A program made the translations under genes and the position numbers. 18,835 nt of DNA from Mariprofundaceae bacterium (lineage in GTDB: Bacteria; Pseudomonadota; Zetaproteobacteria; Mariprofundales; Mariprofundaceae): NCBI GenBank assembly GCA_015488125.1, contig WFOJ01000038.1, positions 1-18,835 of the forward strand, written 5' to 3'. Position 1 is the first letter of the stretch. Each line of letters opens with the position of its first letter. A model generated the notes under the pieces. The model ran no database searches and had not been told where the DNA came from. It saw only the letters and a list, made by a program, of their open reading frames with translations. Below are positions 1-6,714 of the stretch, one piece after another.

Positions 1-539
1 CAGGCTCGCATTTCTTCCTCCCCCGGATCGCGATTCCAGGGCGGACGGCATTTGATGGTGTTCATGATATAAACATCGGAACGTTGCAAGCCAATAGCAG
101 CCAACATGCGGTTGAGCAATTGCCCTGCCGGGCCAACAAAAGGTTCTCCCTGACGGTCTTCTTCCGCTCCCGGCGCTTCGCCGATGATAACCAGTCGGGC
201 TTTCGGGTCGCCTGTGCCAAATACCGTATGCTTGCGCCCCTTGGCCAGCGCGCAACGCTGGCAGGCGGCCACCTGTGCCCGCAAGGCATCCAGTGAACTG
301 GCCTCTACAGGCACCACCGGGGTTGGCGGCAGGCTGACCGGTGGCGCAACTTTTTCTGTCGCCGGTGCTGCTGCAACGGATGCAGGGGCAGCAGCCTGTT
401 TCATGACAGGTGCGGCAGCGGGCGTTTCTGCCTCTGTATCCATTCTCTCCGCAGACGAAACAATCCCTGCTGGCAACGGTGTATGCACGCCCACTTCACG
501 AAAATAACAGCGGAGAAATTCAGCAGAATAATGCTTCAT
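1..539 (-). CDS. Family-4 uracil-DNA glycosylase, 5' part (3' end outside window)
   Basis: Removes uracil from DNA to start base-excision repair; family-4 enzymes carry a [4Fe-4S] cluster. I read this frame by hand because it has no stop in the window. The ATG at 539 follows GGGGA about 8 nt upstream. The N-terminus (MKHYSAEFLRCYFREVGV) resembles the Y-L-x-x-x-G-I opening of proteobacterial members, and is followed by an Ala/Pro/Val-rich linker of roughly 50 residues. The catalytic domain then shows CQRC (first two cluster cysteines), GEAPGAEEDRQGEPFVGPAGQ (motif A plus the FVG-AG segment) and TIKCRPPWNRDP with the third cluster cysteine. The fourth cysteine and the C-terminal histidine motif lie beyond the edge. 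It is transcribed away from the repeat doublet that starts about 40 bp upstream. Family assignment is secure from the motifs; substrate range is inferred from the family. Confidence 0.93.
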   Translation of the reverse strand, partial: MKHYSAEFLRCYFREVGVHTPLPAGIVSSAERMDTEAETPAAAPVMKQAAAPASVAAAPATEKVAPPVSLPPTPVVPVEASSLDALRAQVAACQRCALAKGRKHTVFGTGDPKARLVIIGEAPGAEEDRQGEPFVGPAGQLLNRMLAAIGLQRSDVYIMNTIKCRPPWNRDPGEEEMRA

Positions 540-580
540 CACTGTTTTCCCCGCTTAAATGGTATTTCGGGCAATGCCCA

Positions 581-736
581 GGATGTCGAGTTTTGGCAGT
601 CGTCACGAGAATTAGCGAAATTGAGGCAACCATACGAACTTTTTACGATGAATAACAGCGCTATTGAACAAAACAGGACAGAGTTTGACCCACATCCAAT
701 TGCTCATCGTAGATTGATCAAAGCCTGATAGACTCC
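581..736 (+). repeat. MITE-like repeat, copy A (degenerate)
   Basis: Older, diverged copy of the 161-bp repeat. The core CAGCGCTATT and the right end (TAGATTGATCAAAG, then AGACTCC) are clear. The left terminus has lost a few bases of the inverted repeat. It abuts copy B with only the dinucleotide TA (737-738) between them, giving CCTAGG at the junction. Together copies A and B fill the space between the UDG start and the ssb stop. I see no gene in 540-898. Confidence 0.8.
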
Positions 737-738
737 TA

Positions 739-899
739 GGAGTCTGTTGGATTTTGGCAATCATCACGAGAATTAGCGGGATTGAGTCAAATATACGACC
801 TGTTTACGGCGAATAGCAGCGCTATTTAACAAAAACAGGGCGAATATTTGGCCAATATCCACTTTTTCGTAGTAGATTGATCAAAGTCTGATAGACTCC
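739..899 (+). repeat. MITE-like repeat, copy B (full length, 161 bp)
   Basis: Full copy bounded by imperfect terminal inverted repeats, GGAGTCTGTTGGATTTTG on the left and CAAAGTCTGATAGACTCC on the right. It carries the internal inverted repeat AATAGC-AGC-GCTATT and the palindrome TTGGCCAA. TA flanks both sides (737-738 and 900-901), as expected for a TA target duplication. By eye it differs from copy E at about 18 of 161 positions. Its right-hand base pair supplies the G of the ssb stop codon TAG. Confidence 0.88.
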
Positions 900-1399
900 T
901 AGAACGGCAAATCATCATCCTTGCTGACCTGAGCAAAATCGGGGCTGTCGGCAAAAGGGTCGCTGGCAGGCTTCTGGCTGGCTGCTGGCGAACCACCATA
1001 GGCGGGAAAACCACTCTGATCCTGCTGCTGATAACCACCTTGTTGTGGCGGCATGCCGCCGGGGCCTTCATTGCGACGATCGAGCATTTTCATTTCGCTG
1101 GCGCGCACCTTGGTGATGTAGCGATCCTGCCCGCTCTGATCCGTCCATTTATCCGTACGAATCGAGCCTTCGATATAAACGCGGCTGCCTTTGCGTAAAT
1201 ACTGTGCCGCAATTTCGCCAAGACGCCCCCATAATTCGACGCGATGCCATTCGGTGCGCTCCTGCTGCTGGCCTGTCGCCCGATCTTTCCAGCGTTCGGT
1301 GGTGGCAATACGCAAATTGCAGACGCACGTCTGATCCTGCATGTAACGGGTTTCCGGGTCTGCACCCAGATTACCAATGAGCATAACCTTATTCAGCAT
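899..1399 (-). CDS. ssb: Single-stranded DNA-binding protein
   Basis: Coats single-stranded DNA during replication, repair and recombination as a homotetramer, and recruits partner proteins through its C-terminal tip. The OB fold covers about residues 1-106 (MLNKVMLIGNLGADPETRY, TEWHRVELWGRLGEIAAQYL, KGSRVYIEGSIRT). It is followed by a Gly/Gln/Pro-rich disordered tail of about 55 residues and the acidic tip DDDLPF, the counterpart of the DDDIPF partner-docking peptide. At 166 aa the length is normal. I chose the ATG at 1399 because GAGG sits 6 nt upstream and the family begins M-x-N-K-V. An in-frame ATG at 1411 adds four residues but has poorer spacing. It is divergent from acyP across about 120 bp. 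No LexA-like box is visible there. The stop codon is formed at the junction with repeat copy B. Confidence 0.96.
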   Translation of the reverse strand: MLNKVMLIGNLGADPETRYMQDQTCVCNLRIATTERWKDRATGQQQERTEWHRVELWGRLGEIAAQYLRKGSRVYIEGSIRTDKWTDQSGQDRYITKVRASEMKMLDRRNEGPGGMPPQQGGYQQQDQSGFPAYGGSPAASQKPASDPFADSPDFAQVSKDDDLPF

Positions 1400-1520
1400 T
1401 CCTGACCTCATTCAATCCAGCGCCTGACAGGCGGTTTGATCCGTCGGCAAACTAGGCTTGCTGCTTCGAATGGCAAGCGCAGTATGGACGAGGCGCCATC
1501 TGCTGACTATGTTTTGTCAC
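1400..1520. promoter_or_regulatory. Divergent ssb / acyP promoter region with small inverted repeats
   Basis: This 121-bp gap must hold the promoters of both divergent units. Two small symmetric elements are visible: GCCTGACAGGC (1422-1432) and GCTTGC-N11-GCAAGC (1456-1478). I do not see convincing -35/-10 pairs, so the call rests on gene orientation. The inverted repeats could be operators or chance. Confidence 0.35.
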
Positions 1521-1814
1521 ATGGATGAAACCCGCGTATGTTATGATGTGCAAGTTTTCGGCAGGGTTCAGGGGGTTGGCTTTCGCTATGCCACGCAGCG
1601 CGAAGCACGGCGCCTTGGCCTTGATGGCTGGGTACGCAACTGCGCTGACGGCTCGGTAGAAGCACGGATCTGCGGCAGTATCGACAGCATCCAGCATATG
1701 CTGGAATGGCTAAGAACAGGCCCGGCGACCGCGCATGTGACGCAACTATCCTTTGCCATTCAGGCGACGTGTCAGCATTCAGGCTTTGTGATTATGGGAG
1801 ACAAGACAGATTGA
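1521..1814 (+). CDS. acyP: Acylphosphatase
   Basis: Small cytosolic enzyme that hydrolyses acyl phosphates such as acetyl phosphate and 1,3-bisphosphoglycerate. From the ATG at 1521 it is 97 aa, the usual family length. The signature GRVQGVGFRYATQREA carries the phosphate-binding arginine (R22), and GWVRNCADGSVE carries the catalytic asparagine (N40). The start is not certain. Neither 1521 nor the in-frame ATG at 1509 has a clear ribosome-binding site, and the frame stays open upstream to 1458, but family alignment favours 1509 or 1521. Its stop overlaps the TTG start of glgA (ATTGA), so the two are probably translationally coupled. That places it in the sugar/polyglucan operon; the metabolic reason is not obvious. 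Confidence 0.92.
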   Translation: MDETRVCYDVQVFGRVQGVGFRYATQREARRLGLDGWVRNCADGSVEARICGSIDSIQHMLEWLRTGPATAHVTQLSFAIQATCQHSGFVIMGDKTD

Positions 1815-3277
1815 AATCAACAGCAAACATTCCCTTGAATATTGTATTCATTGCCTCAGAAGCTGCGCCGCTGGCCAAAAGCGGTGGCCTGGCCGACGTA
1901 ACAGGAGCCTTGCCCTGTGCGCTACAGGCCCAGGGGCATCAGCTTTCGATCATCCTGCCTTTTTACCGGCGCGATATTGCAGCCTCAGGAGTCGTCACAG
2001 AAGCCCTGAATAAAAGCATTGAAATATGGATTGACGGCATCACCCGTTATGCACCGCTGCATCGGGCGGAGATCAACGGGATTTCCTATATTCTGGTCGA
2101 ACAGGATGATTTCTTCGACCGTGACGGACTTTACGGCAAAGGCAATGATGCCTACGAAGATAACTTGCTGCGTTTTGTGTTTTTTAATCGCGTCGCACTT
2201 GAAGCGGCAGCCCGGCTCCATGCGCACGTGGATGTGATCCATTGTCACGACTGGCAGACGGGCATGATTCCGCTACTACTGAAAACCCAGTACCAGCACC
2301 TGCCGGCTATCGCCCAGGCGAAAACAGTATATACCATCCATAATCTCGCTTATCAGGGTGTATTTGGCAACGAATGGATCCATCGTCTGGGCTTGCCTGA
2401 CGATTATTTTCACCTCGATGGCTATGAATTTCATGGCCATATCAATTGCATGAAGGCCGGTATTGCCGCCGCTGATGCGCTGACCACCGTCAGTCCGACC
2501 TACGCCGAAGAAATCCTGACGCCGGCGTATGGCTGCCAGTTGGAGGGCTTTTTGCGGCATCACCAGCAGAAACTGCGCGGCATTGTGAATGGCCTGGATC
2601 TGCTGCAATACGATCCGGCAACAGATGAAAACATCGCCCGTTCCTATACAGCAGGACGCATGACGGGCAAAAAAACCTGTAAACAGGCATTGCAACAGGA
2701 GTGTGAGCTGGCGCCAAGCGAAAACACACCCTTGCTGGTACTGGTCTCCCGACTGGCTGAACAAAAAGGTGTGGATCTGATTCTCGCCAGGCTTGAAAGC
2801 TGGCTGGCTCAGGGCTGGCAATGCGTCTTTCTCGGCTCTGGCGATCCCTGGCTGGAAAATCAGCTGCACGCCATGGCTGCCAGTCATTCACAGCAAATGT
2901 ATTTTTATTGCGGTTTCAGCAACGCGCTGGCGCACCGCATTTATGCTGGTGGTGATATATTCCTGATGCCCTCGCGCTTTGAACCATGCGGCCTGGGCCA
3001 GCTGATTGCCATGCGTTATGGCACGCTGCCGGTGGTACGCCGAACCGGCGGCCTGGCTGATACAGTGGTTGATTACCATCAGGACAAGCGCAACAGCACG
3101 GGCATTGCCTTTGATGCTGCCAGTGCAGAAGCACTGGATCAGGCGGTGCAGACAGCAGTTCGGCTGTACCAGCAACGGCATATCTGGTCGCGCATGCGTG
3201 GCCGTGCCATGCGTCGGGACAGTTCCTGGAACGCATCAGCGGCATCCTATGCTGATGTCTATACAGGGCGTGCCTGA
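1811..3277 (+). CDS. glgA: Glycogen synthase (ADP-glucose, GT5)
   Basis: Transfers glucose from ADP-glucose to the non-reducing end of an alpha-1,4-glucan, making storage glycogen in the cytoplasm. Visible motifs are LNIVFIASEAAPLAKSGGL near the N-terminus (the K-x-G-G ADP-glucose loop, K23), HDWQTG, TVYTIHNLAYQG, VSRLAEQKG (Arg/Lys that contact the nucleotide sugar, near residues 312-320), and PSRFEPCGLGQL with the catalytic glutamate near 391, then RRTGGLADTV. I chose the TTG at 1811 because GGGAG lies 10 nt upstream, it overlaps the acyP stop, and it gives 488 aa, close to the usual 477. A longer reading from the ATG at 1706 would run through acyP in another frame. The next gene starts in its stop (TGATG). 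No other glg gene is in view. Confidence 0.96.
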   Translation: MKSTANIPLNIVFIASEAAPLAKSGGLADVTGALPCALQAQGHQLSIILPFYRRDIAASGVVTEALNKSIEIWIDGITRYAPLHRAEINGISYILVEQDDFFDRDGLYGKGNDAYEDNLLRFVFFNRVALEAAARLHAHVDVIHCHDWQTGMIPLLLKTQYQHLPAIAQAKTVYTIHNLAYQGVFGNEWIHRLGLPDDYFHLDGYEFHGHINCMKAGIAAADALTTVSPTYAEEILTPAYGCQLEGFLRHHQQKLRGIVNGLDLLQYDPATDENIARSYTAGRMTGKKTCKQALQQECELAPSENTPLLVLVSRLAEQKGVDLILARLESWLAQGWQCVFLGSGDPWLENQLHAMAASHSQQMYFYCGFSNALAHRIYAGGDIFLMPSRFEPCGLGQLIAMRYGTLPVVRRTGGLADTVVDYHQDKRNSTGIAFDAASAEALDQAVQTAVRLYQQRHIWSRMRGRAMRRDSSWNASAASYADVYTGRA

Positions 3278-4182
3278 TGCAGGTGCTGGGCGTGGATGTT
3301 GGCGGCACCAATATTCGCACAGCGTTGATTTCGCCGTCGGGTAAAATCCTGCAACAACATCGAAGCCAACTCGATCTGGCGGCCAGTGGCGCTACAGCAG
3401 AACAATTACTGGCCACGCTGGTAGCCGAGATTGCGCCACAGCTGCACCACGCGCAAGCAGTGGGTATTGGCTTTCCCGGCTTTTTTCGCGGCCAGAGCGG
3501 CGTGCTGGCTGCCTCGCCCAATTTGCCGGCCTTGCGTGAATTCCCACTGACCGGTGCGCTATCCGAGCGTTTGCACTGCACGGTCGAAGCACAGAATGAC
3601 GCGCTTTGCGCGGCGTTGGGAGAGCTTCATTTTGGCGTCGCCAAAAACTGTGACAACCTGCTGCATATCACCCTGGGCACAGGTGTGGGCGGCGGCCTGG
3701 TGCTGCATGGTCAGGCTTTTTATGGTGAGGGCGGCATGGCCTGTGAATTTGGCCATTTGCGCGTTGATCACAGCCATGATGCCCGGCTTTGCGGCTGTGG
3801 TCAGTATGGCTGCCTGGAAACCATGGCATCAGCAACGGCGATCTGCCAGCGTTATCATGCGATCACAGGAAAGAAGTTATCGGCACAGGCAATCGGTCAG
3901 CTGGCAGAAGCCGGGAATGAAGTGGCGCAGATGGTTTTTCAGCAGGCAGGAGAGGCGTTGGGAATCGCCATTGCTGAAACCGTCAAGCTGCTGGATGTGC
4001 GCCATGTCAGTATCAGCGGCGGTGTCAGCAACAGTTGGGAACTGCTTGCTCCATCGCTTCGCGCATCGCTGGAAGCAAGACTGCTGCCACCCCAGAAACA
4101 TACCATCAACATCATGCGCTCGACGCTTGACGACCAGGGCGGCATCCTCGGCGCAGCCAGCCTGGCCATGGGTCTGACGTAG
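3277..4182 (+). CDS. ROK-family sugar kinase, probably glucokinase
   Basis: Phosphorylates a hexose with ATP; glucose is the best guess from its place behind glgA, though ROK kinases also act on fructose, N-acetylglucosamine or N-acetylmannosamine. The 301 residues show the phosphate-1 loop DVGGTNIRTA (7-16), VGIGFPG (61-67), the substrate pair QND with D107 as likely catalytic base, the phosphate-2 loop LGTGVGGGLV, EFGHL (E156, H159 binding sugar and zinc) and the ROK zinc motif CGCGQYGCLE (C171, C173, C178, E180). The C-terminal ISGGVSNSW and GGILGAASLA fit the adenosine-binding part. It overlaps the glgA stop by one base, so it is the third gene of a coupled operon. Substrate specificity cannot be settled from sequence alone. 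Confidence 0.9.
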   Translation: MQVLGVDVGGTNIRTALISPSGKILQQHRSQLDLAASGATAEQLLATLVAEIAPQLHHAQAVGIGFPGFFRGQSGVLAASPNLPALREFPLTGALSERLHCTVEAQNDALCAALGELHFGVAKNCDNLLHITLGTGVGGGLVLHGQAFYGEGGMACEFGHLRVDHSHDARLCGCGQYGCLETMASATAICQRYHAITGKKLSAQAIGQLAEAGNEVAQMVFQQAGEALGIAIAETVKLLDVRHVSISGGVSNSWELLAPSLRASLEARLLPPQKHTINIMRSTLDDQGGILGAASLAMGLT

Positions 4183-4188
4183 CGTCTG

Positions 4189-4253
4189 AAAAGGCGCGAA
4201 CTTGGCCAATATCCGCTTTTTCGCAGTAGATTGATCAAAGCCCGACAGACTCC
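4189..4253 (+). repeat. MITE-like repeat, copy C (right-end fragment, 65 bp)
   Basis: Only the right part of the repeat is present: TTGGCCAATATCC, then TAGATTGATCAAAG and the terminus CCGACAGACTCC. It begins just after the ROK kinase stop and ends 12 bp before the cobU stop, so it fills the space between two convergent genes. No strong intrinsic terminator is visible besides it. Confidence 0.85.
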
Positions 4254-4264
4254 TGTGATGATTG

Positions 4265-4834
4265 CTAAAACTCCGGCAAACTTCCGGCATCGCCCTGCTT
4301 CAGGCGAAGCGGCAGACCTGCGGCAACAAACAGCACGCCATCAAGGCTTGCCGCCAACTGCTGATTCAGCTCGCCCTGAGCATCACGGAAAGCACGTGCC
4401 AACGCCAGTTCGGGCACCAGCCCCATGCCAATTTCATTGGAAACCAAAATCACCTTTGCTGCTGTTTCCGCAAGTGTAGCACACAGCATATGCCGTTGCT
4501 CTGCCAGGTCAGCGCCTGCCTCCAGAAGATTGCCAAGCCAAAGCGTCAGACAGTCAACAAGCAGCAGACGATCAGCATCGGCGCCTTGCCGCTGAAGCAA
4601 TGGCACCAGTGCCAGTGGCTCTTCTATCGTGCGCCAATGTGCAGGGCGACGCTTGCGGTGTCGAGCTACTTTCAACTGCCATTCGCGATCCGCCACCGGC
4701 AGTTGCGAGGTGGCAATATAGCACACCTCACCGGCATGTTTTTTGGCCAGACGTTCGGCCACCAGCGATTTGCCGCTGGCTGCACCGCCAAGTACCAGGC
4801 AATGGTGAAAATCAAAGTCTGACAGTTTGTTCAA
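4265..4834 (-). CDS. cobU: Adenosylcobinamide kinase / adenosylcobinamide-phosphate guanylyltransferase
   Basis: Bifunctional enzyme of late cobalamin assembly. It phosphorylates adenosylcobinamide and then attaches GMP through a guanylyl-histidine. Visible motifs are the P-loop LGGAASGKS (16-23), VARHRKRRPAHWRTIEEP with the guanylated histidine near H59, LLLVDCLTLWLGNLL, VSNEIGMGLVP, and ARAFRDAQGELNQQLA, all in family order. Its start lies inside the preceding cytochrome gene. The TTG at 4834 (overlap of 23 nt, 189 aa against about 181 in E. coli) is my choice, but its ribosome-binding site is poor. A CTG at 4825 is possible, and an ATG at 4900 would add a non-homologous extension. Overlap with the cytochrome suggests translational coupling. 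No other cobalamin gene is in the window, so it may serve salvage. It converges on the sugar operon. Confidence 0.92.
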   Translation of the reverse strand: MNKLSDFDFHHCLVLGGAASGKSLVAERLAKKHAGEVCYIATSQLPVADREWQLKVARHRKRRPAHWRTIEEPLALVPLLQRQGADADRLLLVDCLTLWLGNLLEAGADLAEQRHMLCATLAETAAKVILVSNEIGMGLVPELALARAFRDAQGELNQQLAASLDGVLFVAAGLPLRLKQGDAGSLPEF

Positions 4835-6011
4835 ACAGCGTAAACTCTGTTTCGTGGGTATGTTTCTTGGCAGCTTGCAGCAGTTTTTTCGATAGTTCAT
4901 CAGGCTGTTGCTGAAGCAGGCGCTGATAAAGTCCGCGATAAAAATAATCAGGAATAACCTGCACCGTAAAATGCACGCTGCTGGTGCCCGGTGGCGGCGC
5001 ATCCACTTGATAACGACGCTTTTCGCCCGGCATAATGCGCGTATCACGCAATTCCACCCATTGCTGGCGATATTCAACTTCGCGTACAATGTCCCAGGCC
5101 CAGGTTTTTAGCGGTTTGCCATGATGATCCAGGGCGCTGGCTTTAACGACTACCCGTGGAGTCACATAGGTCGGGAAAGCATGCCCTACGCCCGTAGAAT
5201 GAATTTCAATTTCTGCCATGCCATCGGCATTGCGCCACGCCTTGATGCTTACGCCCTTGCGCACGGTTTCAGGGTCGTGAATGCCACGAAACAAATGGCG
5301 ACGGAACGGCATATGGCACGCCTGACAGGTGATGCCTTTGCTGGCAAAGCTGCTTTGTTCCCATTCACGCACGGTATTTTCCAGTGGCTTGCCATTGATC
5401 GCCCGTCGCTGAGGAAATTGATGACAGGAGGCACAGAAGTTTGATTGCTCAAAATCCCTGCTGGCGCGAAAACCGCCATGCACATCCGTCTTGATATGCC
5501 CGGTTTTGCTGCTACCAGCGCGTGGCGGCCCATAACGCTGAAAATCACGCACATGGCAGACGGCGCAACTGACACCTGTGTGGCGCAGCGGTATATCGGC
5601 CATGCGTTCCAGATCAGCATCGGCATCCACGGCTTCAGGGTGTGTCAGCTTAAGTTGCAGAGATGCCATCATATCTTCTGCATCCGTATAAGCCTGTTCC
5701 TGCAACGGCGCGTGGCAGCTCAGGCAACGGTTGCCCGAAGTATGACCAATGGTTGGGAACTGGCCGACCATGCCATTTGAATAAGCCTGCGCGTGCAGGC
5801 TTCCTTTCCAGGCATCAAATTGTTCATAATGGCATTGCGCGCATGCTTCAGGGCGCAGGTTTTGCTCCAGGTCTGACCAGTTGTGCATGGCACCAGACTG
5901 ATTTTTCGCTCTTGGTGCATCCCAGTAGGCCGCAGGCAGGGAGTAATCTGCCGCGATGAGCAAGCCTGCGGTCAGCATCAGGCCAAGATAGCATAATACA
6001 CGCCGTATCAT
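4812..6011 (-). CDS. Periplasmic pentaheme c-type cytochrome
   Basis: Exported electron-transfer protein of 399 aa. A signal peptide occupies about residues 1-21 (MIRRVLCYLGLMLTAGLLIA, then ADY). Five CxxCH heme-attachment motifs follow: C57-H61 (CAQCH), C96-H100 (CLSCH), C149-H153 (CAVCH), C193-H197 (CASCH) and C229-H233 (CQACH). The segment IHSTGVGHAFPTYVTPRVVV (about 270-290) resembles the G-H-x-F-P-T element of cytochrome c554-like multiheme proteins. The C-terminal 110 residues carry no heme and look like a beta-rich domain. The start overlaps the rlmE stop (ATGA), and its 3' end overlaps cobU. The redox partner is unknown. In an iron-, sulfur- or nitrogen-oxidising bacterium it could carry respiratory electrons, but nothing here shows which. 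Multiheme identity is certain; role is not. Confidence 0.9.
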   Translation of the reverse strand: MIRRVLCYLGLMLTAGLLIAADYSLPAAYWDAPRAKNQSGAMHNWSDLEQNLRPEACAQCHYEQFDAWKGSLHAQAYSNGMVGQFPTIGHTSGNRCLSCHAPLQEQAYTDAEDMMASLQLKLTHPEAVDADADLERMADIPLRHTGVSCAVCHVRDFQRYGPPRAGSSKTGHIKTDVHGGFRASRDFEQSNFCASCHQFPQRRAINGKPLENTVREWEQSSFASKGITCQACHMPFRRHLFRGIHDPETVRKGVSIKAWRNADGMAEIEIHSTGVGHAFPTYVTPRVVVKASALDHHGKPLKTWAWDIVREVEYRQQWVELRDTRIMPGEKRRYQVDAPPPGTSSVHFTVQVIPDYFYRGLYQRLLQQQPDELSKKLLQAAKKHTHETEFTLFEQTVRL

Positions 6012-6640
6012 CCGCGGAACCCTTTGGCCAACAGGAAAAACTCAGGCGAACTGCGGCGGCTGGCGGCTGGCTTCACGTGTTTGACCTGTGTAAAGGCCAT
6101 TCCCAGTTCACGTCGAAACTGATCATAACCTTCACCCATAAAACTTTTTAGCAGCAACACGCCGCCCTTGCGCAAATACTGACGGGAAAAATGCAGTGTC
6201 AGCTCGTTCAAGGCGATCATACGCATTTGATCCACCAGCTTGTGACCGCTCATTTCGGGCGCCATATCCGAAACCACCATGTCCACGCTATGTCCGGACA
6301 GCGCCTGCTGCAACGCCTGTTGCCCCTGTTCACTGGTAAAATCCGCCTGAATCAACTGTGCCCCGGCAATGGGCTCAACGGGCAACACATCAATACCGAT
6401 TACCTTGCCTGTTTGGCCTGTCATGCGTACCAGTTCCATGGTCCATGAGCCAGGCGCACAGCCAAGGTCCACGATCGTCTGTCCCTGTAGCACCTTGTGC
6501 TGGTATTCATCCAGTATCTGCATCAGTTTGTAGGCGGCACGCGAACGCTTGCCTTCACGTTGTGCCCTCTTGACGTGAGGATCATGCACGTGACGCTGAA
6601 ACCAGGCCGAAGTCTTGCGTGATTTCCGGCTTTTCTTCAT
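6008..6640 (-). CDS. rlmE: 23S rRNA 2'-O-methyltransferase (U2552)
   Basis: FtsJ/RrmJ family enzyme that uses S-adenosylmethionine to methylate the 2'-OH of U2552 in the ribosomal A loop, late in 50S assembly. It is 210 aa, as in E. coli. The basic N-terminus (KKSRKSRKTSAWFQRH) is typical. Motif I is VDLGCAPGSWTMEL. The catalytic tetrad is intact: K38 (RSRAAYKL), D125 (VVSDMAP), K165 (VLLLKSF) and E200 (SRRSSPEFFLLAKGF). It lies 74 bp after glmU with no visible terminator between them, and overlaps the cytochrome start by four bases. The ATG at 6640 lacks a strong ribosome-binding site but matches the family N-terminus. Confidence 0.96.
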   Translation of the reverse strand: MKKSRKSRKTSAWFQRHVHDPHVKRAQREGKRSRAAYKLMQILDEYQHKVLQGQTIVDLGCAPGSWTMELVRMTGQTGKVIGIDVLPVEPIAGAQLIQADFTSEQGQQALQQALSGHSVDMVVSDMAPEMSGHKLVDQMRMIALNELTLHFSRQYLRKGGVLLLKSFMGEGYDQFRRELGMAFTQVKHVKPAASRRSSPEFFLLAKGFRG

Positions 6641-6714
6641 CTTTGATGATGCAGGTGGAAAACATTCACCAACTGTTTACCTTCCAATGCCATGTCACTG
6701 CCATGCGACACGCT

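Noticed and set aside
826..1071. Open frames reading through the repeats that share the peptide FDQSTTKKWILAK or FDQSTAKKRILAK (also 3877-4290)
   Set aside because: The shared peptide only reflects the repeated DNA; the frames then run antisense or out of frame through ssb and the ROK kinase.
1400..1520. LexA box between ssb and acyP
   Set aside because: No CTGT-N8-ACAG pattern or close variant is visible.
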